Shown: positions 24,539 through 34,063, counted from the stretch's first letter. The stretch is 64,000 nt of DNA from Rhizobium sp. PP-CC-3A-592 (GCF_003217095.1 NZ_QJSR01000003.1:181375-245374); one strand, 5' to 3'. Numbers and translations: made by a program. Notes: generated from the sequence alone by a model not told the origin.

Positions 24539-24660
24539 GTCCGGTCCAGGTCGTTGATGTCGATAGGGCAGAGCCTTACAGGTTTCCGGCCGCCGACGCT
24601 TCGGTCATCGCCGAAGCATTCGCGCCTGACATGCGGGCGGCAAACCGATAGTCTGCGGCC

Positions 24661-25368
24661 ATGATCGATCCTCCCACCGGCAACATGATCGCCCAGGCGG
24701 CCCATCTCATGGGCGACCCCGCACGCGCCAATATGCTGGCCGCCCTGATCGGCGGCGAAGCGTTGACGGCAGGGGAACTGGCATCTCATGCAGGCATCAC
24801 GCCGCAGACGGCGAGCGGGCACCTCGCAAAGCTTCTCGACGGACGGCTCGTTACGGCCGAGCGGCAGGGACGCCATCGCTATTTCCGGCTCGCCTCCCCC
24901 TCCGTCGCACAATCGCTAGAGAGCCTGATGGCGCTCTCGCAGATGCCGCTGGCCGCTCCGGTGAAGCGCCACGGCCCACGCGACGAAGCGATGCGTTGGG
25001 CCCGGACATGCTACGACCACATGGCTGGCCGGCTCGCTGTCGAGATCACCGCCACGCTGGAGCAGCGAGGGCTTCTGCACCTGTCGGAGGGCGTCGGCGT
25101 TCTCTCGGACGAGGGACATCGCTTCTTCTGCGATTTTGGAATCGACCTCGCGACGCCCCACCGCCCGAAGCGTCCGGTCTGCCGCATGTGCCTCGACTGG
25201 AGCGAGCGCCGGCCGCATATGGCGGGACGACTCGGCACGGCGCTGCTGACGCGAACGATCGAGCTCGGATGGGTGATGCGGACGCCGAGCAGTAGGACGC
25301 TGAAGATCACCCCCGCCGGTGATCGCGGCTTTGCGGACATGCTCGGGCGGGCGCTCAAGCCGTCGTAG
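24661..25368 (+). CDS. ArsR-type winged-helix regulator
   Basis: 235-residue regulator. The N-terminal ArsR winged helix (about 8-85) contains HLMGDPARANMLAALIGG, LTAGELASHAGITPQTASGH (in part: ASHAGITPQTAS), and the wing VTAERQGRHRYFRLA. The C-terminal domain carries RPVCRMCLDWSERRPHMAG (a Cys pair), found in a subgroup of longer ArsR-like proteins next to exporters. It is divergent from the EamA transporter. Its last 14 bases overlap the convergent histidine-kinase gene. The inducer is unknown; a metal or thiol signal through the Cys pair is possible. Confidence 0.9.
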   Translation: MIDPPTGNMIAQAAHLMGDPARANMLAALIGGEALTAGELASHAGITPQTASGHLAKLLDGRLVTAERQGRHRYFRLASPSVAQSLESLMALSQMPLAAPVKRHGPRDEAMRWARTCYDHMAGRLAVEITATLEQRGLLHLSEGVGVLSDEGHRFFCDFGIDLATPHRPKRPVCRMCLDWSERRPHMAGRLGTALLTRTIELGWVMRTPSSRTLKITPAGDRGFADMLGRALKPS

Positions 25369-27472
25369 AGCCTGAAACACCTTCAAAACGCCGATCGGGG
25401 AAGGTGAGCGTCACCCGGGTGCCCTCGCCCAGCCGCGACTGGATGCTCGCATCTCCGCCAGACTGGCGAATAAAGCCGTAGACGGTTGCAAGACCGAGAC
25501 CCGCACTGCCGTTTTTCATGCGCGTCGTGAAGTAGGGCTCGAAAGCCTTGTCGATCGCCTCCGGCGTCATGCCGACGCCCGCGTCGGAAACGGAGACCAT
25601 GACGGATGTACCGTCATGGGTGGCCGAGATCGCGATCTCTCCGCCCTTCGGCATGGCTGCGGCCGCGTTCAGGCAGAGGTTGAGCACGGATTGCTCGAAA
25701 AGCGAGGGATCGAGATAGACCGGCGGCAGATCCGCGGCCGTCGACAGCGTCACCCGGCAGGTCTCGCCGACAGCGATTTCGAGAACGTCGATCATGCCGG
25801 TCAGCACGGATCCGAGATCGATCGAGACGGGAAAGATCTGCTGCTGGCTTGCGACCGACAGCATGCTGGAGGACAGCGCGCGGCCCCGGTCGGCAGCCTT
25901 GCGAATGCGGTTCAGATGCCGTCTCTGGCGATCGGTCACGCCGTCTTCGCGCTCCAGAAGGCCGAGACTGCCGGTGACGATGCCGATCATATTGCCGACC
26001 TCATGGGCGAGCTGGTGCGTCATGCGCATGATGCCGTCGAGCCTCAGGGCCTTTGCGGCCTCGGCTTCCTGCCGGTCGGCTTCAGTCACGTCGCGCGCGA
26101 GAAGAACGAAGCCGCCATCCAGCTGGCGGGAGAGCGACACCTCCACCACCTGCCCGTCTTCCTGGCGCAGGCGGAAGACGAACGGCCTGCCCGGCCGCTG
26201 CGTGTCGTCGAGTGCAGCCTGCAAACCCATGGCATCGATATCGGGCAGACCAGCGAGGAAACGCTGCAAAGGCAGCTTTCGCGAGGCACCGCCGCGCCCG
26301 ACAAGCTCGATCACCCGCCGGTTCATGGCGAGCGGTTTGCCGGTGGCGTCGAACAGGGCGATGCCCTCGTTCATGCTGCGAAAGATCGCGCGGATCGTCT
26401 TCGCCGCCGTCTCCGCCTTTCGACGCATCCGGCTGACGCGATCGACGCTTTCGCGGAAGGCGCTGAAGGCCTGCACCAGCCGGATCAATTCTGTCTCGCC
26501 GCCGCGATAGCGCGGGGCGGCGATCTGCTTCTGCCCTCCGGCGAGCGCGTTCATGCCGGCCGAGAGATCGACGATCCCGCGCGAGACCCGCATGACGGAC
26601 CGGATGGCGAGCGCCGCGATGATCAGCATGAGGAGCGCGGTCACGAAGACGATACTGAGCAGCCGTTGCAGCATCTGCGAGATCGCTTGCACATCGTCGC
26701 CGAGCTTTCGCACCACGCCATCATTCTGCGCCTCGACGGCAAGCGACAGTTCGCGCGAAACCGTGTGGAGGCGCGTGATCGCGGCGCGAATGGAAAACAT
26801 CTCCCGCAAATACCGCGTCTGCGCCGCGAAGATGCGGCGGTGGGCGTCGAGCGCGGCCTGGTCCATGCGCACCGGCGCGGCCTCGGCGATCGACAGCTCG
26901 CGGACATACCGCCTCTGGAGTTCGCCCAGCTGGAACAGGCTATCGGATGTCGAGGCCGATTGCGCGATGGCGTTGAGGCCTGGCTGCAGGTTGCGAACCG
27001 TCGTCATGTCCCGCGTCGCGATCTGGCTCAGCGCCATCGCGGCATCCGATTTGTGCGCCTGTGCCGCTTCGGCATTTTGCAACATGGTGATCGTCTGCTG
27101 CTGGATCGCGCCCAGCAGCGCCAGCACCTTGCCATCGGCGGGCGCTGCCGTCCGCTCCTGCCGGGGTTGCATCATGATCATCAGCGCCTCGACTTGCGTC
27201 AGAACGGCGCGGCTTTCGCTGGAAATGCGGTAGGGCGAGGTCGCGTTCATCAGGAAGGGTGCGCTGGAAACGAGGTCCGACACCTGCTTCGAGACGATGA
27301 CCGACTTGCCGAGACTGACGAAGGCCTGCGTGCCATAGGTGGCCATCTCGTTGCGCGCCTTCAGGAGACCGACGATGGCGACCGTGGAGATGCCCAGCAC
27401 CAGCACGCCGATGAGAAGGATGGCAGCGGGAAGACGGAAGGCGATGGAGGAGAAGAAGGCGCGACGGGTCAT
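25355..27472 (-). CDS. TorS-like membrane sensor histidine kinase
   Basis: 705-residue kinase. TM1 (about 13-37) is followed by a long helical periplasmic domain (about 40-270) of the TorS type, TM2 (about 272-293), HAMP, then a PAS-like segment (about 360-470: SMNEGIALFDATGKPLAMN). The phospho-acceptor is H490 in HQLAHEVGNM. The ATPase domain has NLCLNAAAAMPKGG (N), DAGVGMTPEAID (G1), FEPYFTT (F) and GLGLATVYG (G2). Unlike TorS it has no receiver or HPt module, so it phosphorylates its regulator directly. It is translationally coupled to the response regulator (ATGA overlap at 27469-27472). Periplasmic domains of this type commonly read out a binding protein, and one is encoded just across the divergent promoter. 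Confidence 0.94.
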   Translation of the reverse strand: MTRRAFFSSIAFRLPAAILLIGVLVLGISTVAIVGLLKARNEMATYGTQAFVSLGKSVIVSKQVSDLVSSAPFLMNATSPYRISSESRAVLTQVEALMIMMQPRQERTAAPADGKVLALLGAIQQQTITMLQNAEAAQAHKSDAAMALSQIATRDMTTVRNLQPGLNAIAQSASTSDSLFQLGELQRRYVRELSIAEAAPVRMDQAALDAHRRIFAAQTRYLREMFSIRAAITRLHTVSRELSLAVEAQNDGVVRKLGDDVQAISQMLQRLLSIVFVTALLMLIIAALAIRSVMRVSRGIVDLSAGMNALAGGQKQIAAPRYRGGETELIRLVQAFSAFRESVDRVSRMRRKAETAAKTIRAIFRSMNEGIALFDATGKPLAMNRRVIELVGRGGASRKLPLQRFLAGLPDIDAMGLQAALDDTQRPGRPFVFRLRQEDGQVVEVSLSRQLDGGFVLLARDVTEADRQEAEAAKALRLDGIMRMTHQLAHEVGNMIGIVTGSLGLLEREDGVTDRQRRHLNRIRKAADRGRALSSSMLSVASQQQIFPVSIDLGSVLTGMIDVLEIAVGETCRVTLSTAADLPPVYLDPSLFEQSVLNLCLNAAAAMPKGGEIAISATHDGTSVMVSVSDAGVGMTPEAIDKAFEPYFTTRMKNGSAGLGLATVYGFIRQSGGDASIQSRLGEGTRVTLTFPDRRFEGVSGSTTA

Positions 27473-28212
27473 TGCTCCGTCTCGCGGCGCGGGACCTCCA
27501 GGACATAGCCGCGGCCCCGGCGCGTCTTGATGTAGCGCGGCAGTTCCGGGTTCTGTTCGATCTTGCGGCGTAGCCTCAGAACCAGAACGTCGACATTGCG
27601 ATCCACGTAGCGGTCCGTGCCACTGCCCAGCCGCTCGAGAATCTGGGATCGGGTGACCGGAAGGTTGGGTGTTTCGGCAAGCAGTTCCAGAAGCGCGAAC
27701 TCGGCGCCCGTCAGCGTCTTGCCCGGCTGCCCTTCGCAGACGGCCAGCCTGCGCTTCAGGTCGACCGTCCAGTCTCCGAGCTGGAGCGCCGAGGCAGCGG
27801 GCGCGAGGTCTACTGCCAACTCCGGCACCCGCTCGGGCTTCGGCATCAGGATCGAGCGGCGCAGCACCGCCTTCATGCGGGCGGCAAGCTCGATCGGCTC
27901 GAACGGTTTGACGATATAGTCGTCGGCCGCGGTCTCAAGGCCCAGCACCCGCTCGGCCGAGCTGCCGGCCGCCGTCACCATGATGATGCCCACATCCATG
28001 CTGCTGCGAATGCGCTGCGCAAATGTTCGCCCCGACGCACCGGGAAGATTGTGGTCCAGCAGGATAAGATGGACGATCTCGAGGGACAGGAAGGTCGTCG
28101 CTTCCTCGGCCGAACCGGCCACGAACGGCGTCCAGCCCTCCGCCTCCACGAGATCGAACAACATCTCCGCCATATCCGGATCGTCCTCCACGATCAGAAT
28201 CTTCACCTGCAT
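27469..28212 (-). CDS. OmpR-family response regulator, TorR-like
   Basis: 247-residue regulator. The receiver has VEDD (E9-D11), phospho-acceptor D53 in LLDHNLPG, T80, and K102 in IVKPFE. A spacer of about 25 residues links to the winged helix (about 150-240) with LTGAEFALLELLAETP, NVDVLVLRLRRKIEQNP and TRRGRGYVL. The ATG at 28212 is preceded by a strong AGGAGGA. Transcription runs away from the binding-protein gene at 28429, and the intervening 216 bases contain repeated TGTAAC-type boxes. It probably activates the transporter genes on the other side. Confidence 0.95.
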   Translation of the reverse strand: MQVKILIVEDDPDMAEMLFDLVEAEGWTPFVAGSAEEATTFLSLEIVHLILLDHNLPGASGRTFAQRIRSSMDVGIIMVTAAGSSAERVLGLETAADDYIVKPFEPIELAARMKAVLRRSILMPKPERVPELAVDLAPAASALQLGDWTVDLKRRLAVCEGQPGKTLTGAEFALLELLAETPNLPVTRSQILERLGSGTDRYVDRNVDVLVLRLRRKIEQNPELPRYIKTRRGRGYVLEVPRRETEQ

Positions 28213-28281
28213 ATCGAAATTCCTCCTGCAGCAGCATAGGCTTCGGGGCGGAATGTTCAAATGCTTGCCGATGACGGGATC

Positions 28282-28345
28282 TGTCACAAATGTAACATTT
28301 GAAAGTTTCGCAACCGTCGGAAACATCGGCTGTAACAATGGTAAC
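28282..28345. promoter_or_regulatory. Repeated TGTAAC-like boxes in the divergent promoter
   Basis: Two pairs of direct repeats, each with a 9-bp period: TGTCAC (28282) with TGTAAC (28291), and TGTAAC (28331) with GGTAAC (28340). The pairs are offset by 49 bp. The first pair overlaps a perfect 7-1-7 palindrome CAAATGTAACATTTG (28287-28301). Paired direct repeats are typical binding sites for OmpR-family dimers, and the adjacent regulator gene makes it the natural binder (inference). Confidence 0.5.
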
Positions 28346-28428
28346 CACTCCGTCCTTGAAGCGTTCGCCGTATCTGCCATTCTGGCTGCGGAGGTCGGGA
28401 CATCATTGGTCCCGAGTGGAGGCTTTTG

Positions 28429-29451
28429 GTGAGGACGTTCATCTGTCTGGCAGCGGCGGTATGTCTGTCGTTCGGCGCGACCGCACGTGCAGAGCCTATG
28501 GCGCGGCTCAACGTGTTGTGCGGCGTGGACGAAGCCTGGTGCGCCGCCATGAAACACGCGATGCTGACACGGTTACAGATCGACGCCACCATGACGCGCA
28601 AGAGCACAGGCGACATCCTCGATCAGGTGCGCAATGAGAAGGCCGATCCGCAGACGGATGTCTGGTGGGGCGGCACGGGCGATGCGCAGTTGCAGGCGGC
28701 CGATGAAGGTCTGCTGCAATCCTACCAGCCGCAAACGACCGCCGCGATGCTGCCCTGGGCCGACAATTTCTTCGATCTCTCGGGCGGGCATTCCGCAGGC
28801 ATCTATGCTGGAGCGCTCGGCTTTGCCTACAATACCGAACTTCTGAAGCAGAAGGGCCTTAAAGCCCCGGCCTGCTGGAAGGACCTGCTCGATGGGACCT
28901 ATGCCGACGCCATCGAGCTTGCCGATCCGAATTCGTCGGGGACGGCCTATACCGCGCTGGCGACGCTGGTTCAGCTCTTCGGGGAAGACGAGGCGTTCAA
29001 ATATCTCGGCCGGCTCGGCGCCAATATCCGCGCCTATCCGCCGTCGGGTTCGACCCCGGTCAAGGATGCCGCCCACGGCGAGACGCTGATCGGCATCTCC
29101 TTCATCCACGACGCGGTGACGCTGCGGCAGGCCGGCTACCCGCTCGAGATCGTCGCGCCCTGCGAAGGCACGGGCTACGAGATCGGCGCCGTCAGCATCG
29201 TCAAAGGTGCGAAGAACCTGGAAGCGGCCCGCGCCTTCGTCGATTTTGCGCTGAGTGCCGAAGGACAGGCGACAGGGGCTGCCGCCGGGCAGAACCAGGT
29301 GCCGTCCAATGCCGGCGCGTCCCTACCCCCCGGTGCACCTGACATTTCGATGATCCGGATGGTCGATTACGACTTCGCGACCTTCGGCTCGGCCGACGAG
29401 CGCCGCCGGCTTCTGAAAAGGTTCGACAGCGAGATCCGCGGGATCCCCTGA
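28429..29451 (+). CDS. Periplasmic binding protein 1, AfuA/FbpA-like, probably sensory
   Basis: 340-residue secreted family 1 binding protein. The signal peptide ends ...FGATARA. Mature motifs are VLCGVDEAWCAAMKHAML, QTDVWWGGTGDAQLQAA, GVYAGALG-like GIYAGALGFAYNTELL, PNSSGTAYTALATLVQL and PCEGTGYEIGAVSIVKGA. A GTG start at 28429 has GGAGG (28418-28422) six bases upstream; the TTG three bases earlier is too close. Its closest relative in the window is the next gene, with which it shares nearly every motif. It is divergent from the TorS/TorR-like pair. Two binding proteins for one permease suggest that this one informs the kinase while the second feeds the transporter. Confidence 0.9.
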   Translation: MRTFICLAAAVCLSFGATARAEPMARLNVLCGVDEAWCAAMKHAMLTRLQIDATMTRKSTGDILDQVRNEKADPQTDVWWGGTGDAQLQAADEGLLQSYQPQTTAAMLPWADNFFDLSGGHSAGIYAGALGFAYNTELLKQKGLKAPACWKDLLDGTYADAIELADPNSSGTAYTALATLVQLFGEDEAFKYLGRLGANIRAYPPSGSTPVKDAAHGETLIGISFIHDAVTLRQAGYPLEIVAPCEGTGYEIGAVSIVKGAKNLEAARAFVDFALSAEGQATGAAAGQNQVPSNAGASLPPGAPDISMIRMVDYDFATFGSADERRRLLKRFDSEIRGIP

Positions 29452-29630
29452 CCGCAAACATTCGGAGGAGCGGCGAAAACCCGTCCTTCCGGCAAAGACC
29501 GTCGCCTGCGCGTTTCCGCCGGCGCCGAGGCATCACACACAGGACGGAACACGTGATCCCGCTTGCAGAGACAGGCGGGCAAAGCATCCCCGTGTCGTCC
29601 GAAAATACGTTCAACCAAGGAGGAAAGACC

Positions 29631-30656
29631 ATGAAACCTACCACAGCCGCCATTCTATGGATGGCAGGAACCGCACTGACCGCCACATCGGCGCAGGCGG
29701 CCGGTACGCTCAACCTGATCTGCTCGGCAGACGTCGTCATCTGCGAGCAGATGAAAGGCGACTTCGAGAAGGACCACGACATCAAGGTCAATATGGTGCG
29801 CCTGTCGTCCGGCGAAACCTATGCCAAGATCCGTGCGGAGGCGCGCAATCCGAAGACGGATATCTGGTGGGCGGGCACCGGCGATCCCCACATGCAGGCG
29901 GCGTCCGACGGGCTGACGCAGGAATACAAGTCGCCGCTGCTCGACCAGTTGCAGGATTGGGCGCAGAAGCAGGCCGAAGGCTCCGGCTTCAAGACCGTCG
30001 GCGTCTATGCCGGTGCGCTCGGCTGGGGCTACAACACCGAGATTTTCAAGACGAAGGGCTTTACCGAGCCGAAGTGCTGGGCCGACCTTCTCAATCCCGC
30101 CTTCAAGGGCGAGATCCAGATCGCCAATCCGAACTCGTCGGGCACCGCCTATACCGCGCTCGCCTCGCTGGTCCAGATCATGGGCGAGGATCAGGCCTAC
30201 GACTACCTGAAGAAGCTCAACGCCAACATCTCGCAATATACGAAATCGGGTTCCGCTCCGGTGAAGGCGGCGGCACGCGGGGAGACGGCCATCGGCATCG
30301 TCTTCATGCATGACGCGGTCGCCCAGACGGCGGAAGGCTTCCCGGTCAAGTCGGTCGCACCTTGCGAAGGCACCGGCTACGAGATCGGCTCCATGTCGAT
30401 CGTCAAGGGCGCGAAGAACCTCGACAATGCGAAGACCTGGTACGACTGGGCGCTCTCACCCGCCGTCCAGTCGCGCATGAAGGACGCCAAGTCCTTCCAG
30501 CTGCCGTCCAACAAGTCGGCCGAGATCCCCAAGGAGGCGCCGCGCTTCGAGGATATCAAGCTGATCGACTACGACTTCAAGACCTATGGCGATCCGGCCA
30601 AGCGCAAGGAACTGCTGGAGCGCTGGGACCGCGAGATCAGCGCCAACGCGAACTGA
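29631..30656 (+). CDS. Periplasmic binding protein 2, AfuA/FbpA-like
   Basis: 341-residue secreted family 1 binding protein. The signal peptide ends ...ATSAQA, followed by AGTLNLICSADVVICEQMKG. Shared motifs with the upstream paralogue are KTDIWWAGTGDPHMQAASDG, GVYAGALGWGYNTEIF, PNSSGTAYTALASLVQI and PCEGTGYEIGSMSIVKGAKN. AAGGAGGAAAGACC directly precedes the ATG at 29631, a far stronger initiation signal than that of the upstream gene, as expected for an abundant transport component. The permease follows after 80 bases. The AfuA group binds sugar phosphates, whereas the FbpA group binds ferric iron; the phosphatase in the operon favours a phosphorylated organic ligand. Confidence 0.93.
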   Translation: MKPTTAAILWMAGTALTATSAQAAGTLNLICSADVVICEQMKGDFEKDHDIKVNMVRLSSGETYAKIRAEARNPKTDIWWAGTGDPHMQAASDGLTQEYKSPLLDQLQDWAQKQAEGSGFKTVGVYAGALGWGYNTEIFKTKGFTEPKCWADLLNPAFKGEIQIANPNSSGTAYTALASLVQIMGEDQAYDYLKKLNANISQYTKSGSAPVKAAARGETAIGIVFMHDAVAQTAEGFPVKSVAPCEGTGYEIGSMSIVKGAKNLDNAKTWYDWALSPAVQSRMKDAKSFQLPSNKSAEIPKEAPRFEDIKLIDYDFKTYGDPAKRKELLERWDREISANAN

Positions 30657-30736
30657 TACGCGCCTCGTGCCGGCTGGCGGAGGTGTTGGCCGGCGCGAGG
30701 CTTTGAAACATGGCATGGCTTGAAGAGGGGATCGGG

Positions 30737-32980
30737 ATGGATACCGGCAAAGACAATCGTAACCGCAGACTGGATATCACGCTCGGCCTTGGCATTCTGG
30801 CCTTCCTGCTCGTCCCCTGGTACAGGATCGAGGGCGGGTTTCTGGGGCTCGGCTGGTTGTCGGGCTTCCCCGGCGAAGCCTCGGTTTCGCCCGGCCTGTT
30901 ACAGATCTTTCTTCATGGCCGCTGGTGGCTCGCCATCGCCGCGCTGATGCTGGTGGTCGCCGGCATTGCCCGCTTCACGCGAGATCCGAAACGACGCGGC
31001 GTGCTCCTTGTCCTATCCGGCGCCATCGGCGTGGTGTTCCTGACGCTGCAGGGGCTGGCTATCGGTTATTCCGGCTGGTCGTGGACGATCAGCGAAACGC
31101 TGTTCGGAGCGTTGTCCGACGGGCAACCGTCGATGGGCGCGGGCGCCATGCTCTCGGCGCTGATCTTCGTGCTCCTTTTCTCCTTCGGCCTTGCCGAGCG
31201 CGGCGCCATGAAGGGCGATGCCTTCGTCGTCGCCTCCATCGCGCTTCTCGTCTTTCTGGTGGCGATCTTCGTGTTCTATCCCGTCGGCAGCATGCTGGTC
31301 GGCGCGTTTCAGGATTTCGACGGCTCGCTCAATCCGGAGGGATTCACCCGCAACATTCAGGACCCGGCCATCTGGAGCCTCGGCTGCGTCGTCGGTGGCG
31401 AGCGGTGCGGCGTGGCGTGGCGCACGCTGTGGCTGGCGATCATGACCGCCGGCGGCTCCACCATCATGGGGCTGGCCTTCGCGCTGGTCGCCACCCGCAC
31501 GCGGTTTCCCTTCAAGAAGGGCCTGCGTCTCCTCACCGTCCTGCCGATCATCACGCCGCCCTTCGTCATCGGCCTTGCGCTGACGCTGCTCTTCGGCCGC
31601 GCCGGCGTCGTCACCGAAGCGCTCTCCAGCCTGTTTGGCATCGAGCCCGGCCGCTGGCTCTACGGGATGACGGGCATCTGGATCGCGCAGGTCCTGTCGT
31701 TTACGCCCATCTCCTTCCTCGTGCTCATCGGCGTGGTCGAAGGCGTCAGCCCCTCAATGGAAGAGGCGTCGCAGACGCTGCGCGCCAATCGCTGGCGCAC
31801 CTTCTGGCGGGTCTCGCTGCCGCTGATGAAGCCGGGCATCGCCAATGCGTTCCTGATCGGCTTCATCGAAAGCATGGCCGATTTCGGCAACCCGCTGGTG
31901 CTCGGCGGCAGCCACGGCGTGCTTTCGACGGAGATCTTCTTTGCCGTCGTCGGCTCGCAGAACGATCCGTCGCGCGCCGCCGTGCTCGCCATCATCCTGC
32001 TCTGCTTCACGCTGACCGCATTCCTCGCCCAGCGCTATTGGCTGGCCGGCAAGAACTTCGCGACCGTCACCGGCAAGGGCGACAGCGGCTCCCACATTGC
32101 CCTGCCGCGCCCACTTTCCATCGGCGTGCATGCCCTGGTCGTTCCGTGGATGCTCTTCACCATCGTCATCTACGGCATGATCCTCTTCGGCGGCTTCGTC
32201 AAAACCTGGGGCCTCGACAATTCGCTGACGCTCGATCACTACGCCAGAGCCTTTTCGGTCGAGATGCGCAACGGGGTTCTCGCCTGGACCGGCGTCGCGT
32301 GGAACTCCTTCTGGACGACCATGGAGATCGCGCTGATCTCGGCACCGCTGACGGCGGCGGTCGGGCTGCTCACGGCCTACATCATCGTCCGCCAGAAATT
32401 CGTCGGTCGCAACGTGTTCGAGTTCGCGCTGATGATGAGCTTTGCCATTCCCGGCACCGTCATCGGCATCAGCTACATCATGGCGTTCAACCTGCCGCCG
32501 CTCGAGATGACCGGCACCGCACTGATCCTTATCGCCTGCTTCGTCTTCCGCAACATGCCGGTTGGCGTGCGCGGCGGGGTGGCGGCCATGAGCCAGCTCG
32601 ACAAGAGCCTCGACGAGGCGTCGCTGACGCTGCGCGCCACGAGCTTCCGCACGATGCGCAAGGTCATCCTGCCGCTGCTGCGCCCGGCCATCACGGCAGC
32701 GCTGGTCTATTCCTTCGTGCGGGCCATCACCTCCATCAGCGCCGTCATCTTCCTCGTCAGCGCCGAATACAACATGGCGACCTCCTACATCGTCGGCCTC
32801 GTCGAGAACGGCGAGTATGGCGTGGCGATCGCCTATTCCTCCATGCTGATCGTTGTGATGATCGTCATCATCGCCGGCTTCCAGCTTCTAGTCGGCGAAC
32901 GCCGGCTGCGCCGCGAAAACCGCGTCGCAGGCCTTCGCTCCGCGCCTTCATCCCTTCTCGGTCAGGAGAAAACAGCATGA
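30737..32980 (+). CDS. ABC transporter permease with two fused transmembrane domains
   Basis: 747-residue inner-membrane protein made of two FbpB/AfuB-like permease domains in one chain. There is an extra hydrophobic N-terminal part (about 10-190), then domain 1 with EAA loop PSMEEASQTLRANRWRTFWR and domain 2 with DKSLDEASLTLRATSFRTMR. Both loops end in LPL(M/L)(K/R)PxI, as required for ATPase contact. The ATG at 30737 is behind GAGGGG; a second frame start 27 bases earlier is less likely. The stop overlaps the ATPase start (ATGA). Double-domain permeases are characteristic of ferric-iron and sugar-phosphate (AfuB) systems. Confidence 0.94.
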   Translation: MDTGKDNRNRRLDITLGLGILAFLLVPWYRIEGGFLGLGWLSGFPGEASVSPGLLQIFLHGRWWLAIAALMLVVAGIARFTRDPKRRGVLLVLSGAIGVVFLTLQGLAIGYSGWSWTISETLFGALSDGQPSMGAGAMLSALIFVLLFSFGLAERGAMKGDAFVVASIALLVFLVAIFVFYPVGSMLVGAFQDFDGSLNPEGFTRNIQDPAIWSLGCVVGGERCGVAWRTLWLAIMTAGGSTIMGLAFALVATRTRFPFKKGLRLLTVLPIITPPFVIGLALTLLFGRAGVVTEALSSLFGIEPGRWLYGMTGIWIAQVLSFTPISFLVLIGVVEGVSPSMEEASQTLRANRWRTFWRVSLPLMKPGIANAFLIGFIESMADFGNPLVLGGSHGVLSTEIFFAVVGSQNDPSRAAVLAIILLCFTLTAFLAQRYWLAGKNFATVTGKGDSGSHIALPRPLSIGVHALVVPWMLFTIVIYGMILFGGFVKTWGLDNSLTLDHYARAFSVEMRNGVLAWTGVAWNSFWTTMEIALISAPLTAAVGLLTAYIIVRQKFVGRNVFEFALMMSFAIPGTVIGISYIMAFNLPPLEMTGTALILIACFVFRNMPVGVRGGVAAMSQLDKSLDEASLTLRATSFRTMRKVILPLLRPAITAALVYSFVRAITSISAVIFLVSAEYNMATSYIVGLVENGEYGVAIAYSSMLIVVMIVIIAGFQLLVGERRLRRENRVAGLRSAPSSLLGQEKTA

Positions 32981-34038
32981 TCCACCCCCGCGCCGGTTCC
33001 GTCGTCTTCCAGCACGTCAAGAAGCAGTTCGGTGCATTCACCGCCATTCACGACCTGTCCATCACCATCGAACCAGGCCAGCTCGTGACCCTGCTCGGGC
33101 CTTCGGGCTGCGGTAAGACCACGACGCTGCGCATGCTGGCAGGCCTCGAACATCCCACCTCCGGCCAGATCCTCATTGGCGGCAAGGACGTGACGATGCT
33201 GCCGGCCAACGAGCGCGATGTGTCGATGGTGTTCCAGTCCTACGCGCTGTTTCCGCATATGAGCTCGCTCGACAACGTGGCCTACGGGCTGGAATCCTCC
33301 GGCATGAAGCGAAAGGACGCGCGCGAGCGGGCGGAAGAGGGCCTCAAGCTCGTCGGCCTCGCCGGCATGGGCGCGCGGCTTCCCGCAGAACTCTCCGGCG
33401 GCCAGCAGCAACGCGTGGCGGTCGCTCGGGCGCTCGTACTGGAACCGCAGGTGCTCCTGCTCGACGAGCCGCTCTCCAACCTCGACGCGCGCCTGCGCCG
33501 CCAGGTGCGCACCGAAATCCGCGAACTGCAGCAGCGTCTCGGCTTTACCGCCGTCTACGTCACGCATGATCAGGACGAGGCGCTGGCCGTCTCCGACCGC
33601 ATCATCATCATGAAGGATGGCGTGATCGCGCAGGAGGGCTCGCCGCGCGATCTCTACGAGGCCCCCGCTTCGGCCTTCATCGCCGATTTCATGGGCGAGG
33701 CCAACGTCGTCGCCTGCGACGTCATCCGCGTCGAAGGGGCGGACGCGACCATTCGCATCGGGGCGCTCGAACATCGCGTGCCCAGCCGCAACGCACGGCC
33801 AGGGCCTGCCAAGCTTGCCGTGCGACCGAACTCGATCACGCTGGAGCCGGCGTCAACTGCCGCCTTCCCGGGGCGGATTACCCATGCGGCCTACCTCGGC
33901 GACCATGTGGAATATGAGGTGGAGACCGGCACTGGGCGGCTGTTCGTGGTCGATCCCGCGGTGGAACGGGCGCTGCCGCCTGCAACAGATGTCGCTGTCG
34001 GCTTCAAAGGACGCGGCATTGCCATTATCAACGACTGA
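32977..34038 (+). CDS. ABC transporter ATP-binding protein, AfuC/FbpC/PotA-like
   Basis: 353-residue ATPase. Walker A GPSGCGKTT, Q-loop MVFQSYALFPHM, signature LSGGQQQRVAVARAL, Walker B VLLLDEPLSNLDA and H-loop YVTHDQDEAL are all intact. The C-terminal TOBE domain (about 275-353) is present. It is translationally coupled to the permease and followed 25 bases later by the phosphatase gene. It completes an importer of the iron/spermidine/sugar-phosphate class. Confidence 0.95.
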   Translation: MIHPRAGSVVFQHVKKQFGAFTAIHDLSITIEPGQLVTLLGPSGCGKTTTLRMLAGLEHPTSGQILIGGKDVTMLPANERDVSMVFQSYALFPHMSSLDNVAYGLESSGMKRKDARERAEEGLKLVGLAGMGARLPAELSGGQQQRVAVARALVLEPQVLLLDEPLSNLDARLRRQVRTEIRELQQRLGFTAVYVTHDQDEALAVSDRIIIMKDGVIAQEGSPRDLYEAPASAFIADFMGEANVVACDVIRVEGADATIRIGALEHRVPSRNARPGPAKLAVRPNSITLEPASTAAFPGRITHAAYLGDHVEYEVETGTGRLFVVDPAVERALPPATDVAVGFKGRGIAIIND

Positions 34039-34063
34039 GCCGCTTCGTATACAAGGACTTCAC

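Noticed and set aside
30925-32976. Upstream extension of the ATPase frame through the permease gene
   Set aside because: It reads as Arg/His/Ala-rich noise out of frame with the permease. The ATPase begins at the ATGA overlap at 32977.
28429-34038. Calling the double-permease system an iron(III) importer
   Set aside because: The family includes ferric binders, but the phosphatase in the operon and the two-component partner fit a phosphorylated organic ligand better. Iron is kept as an alternative, not as the call.
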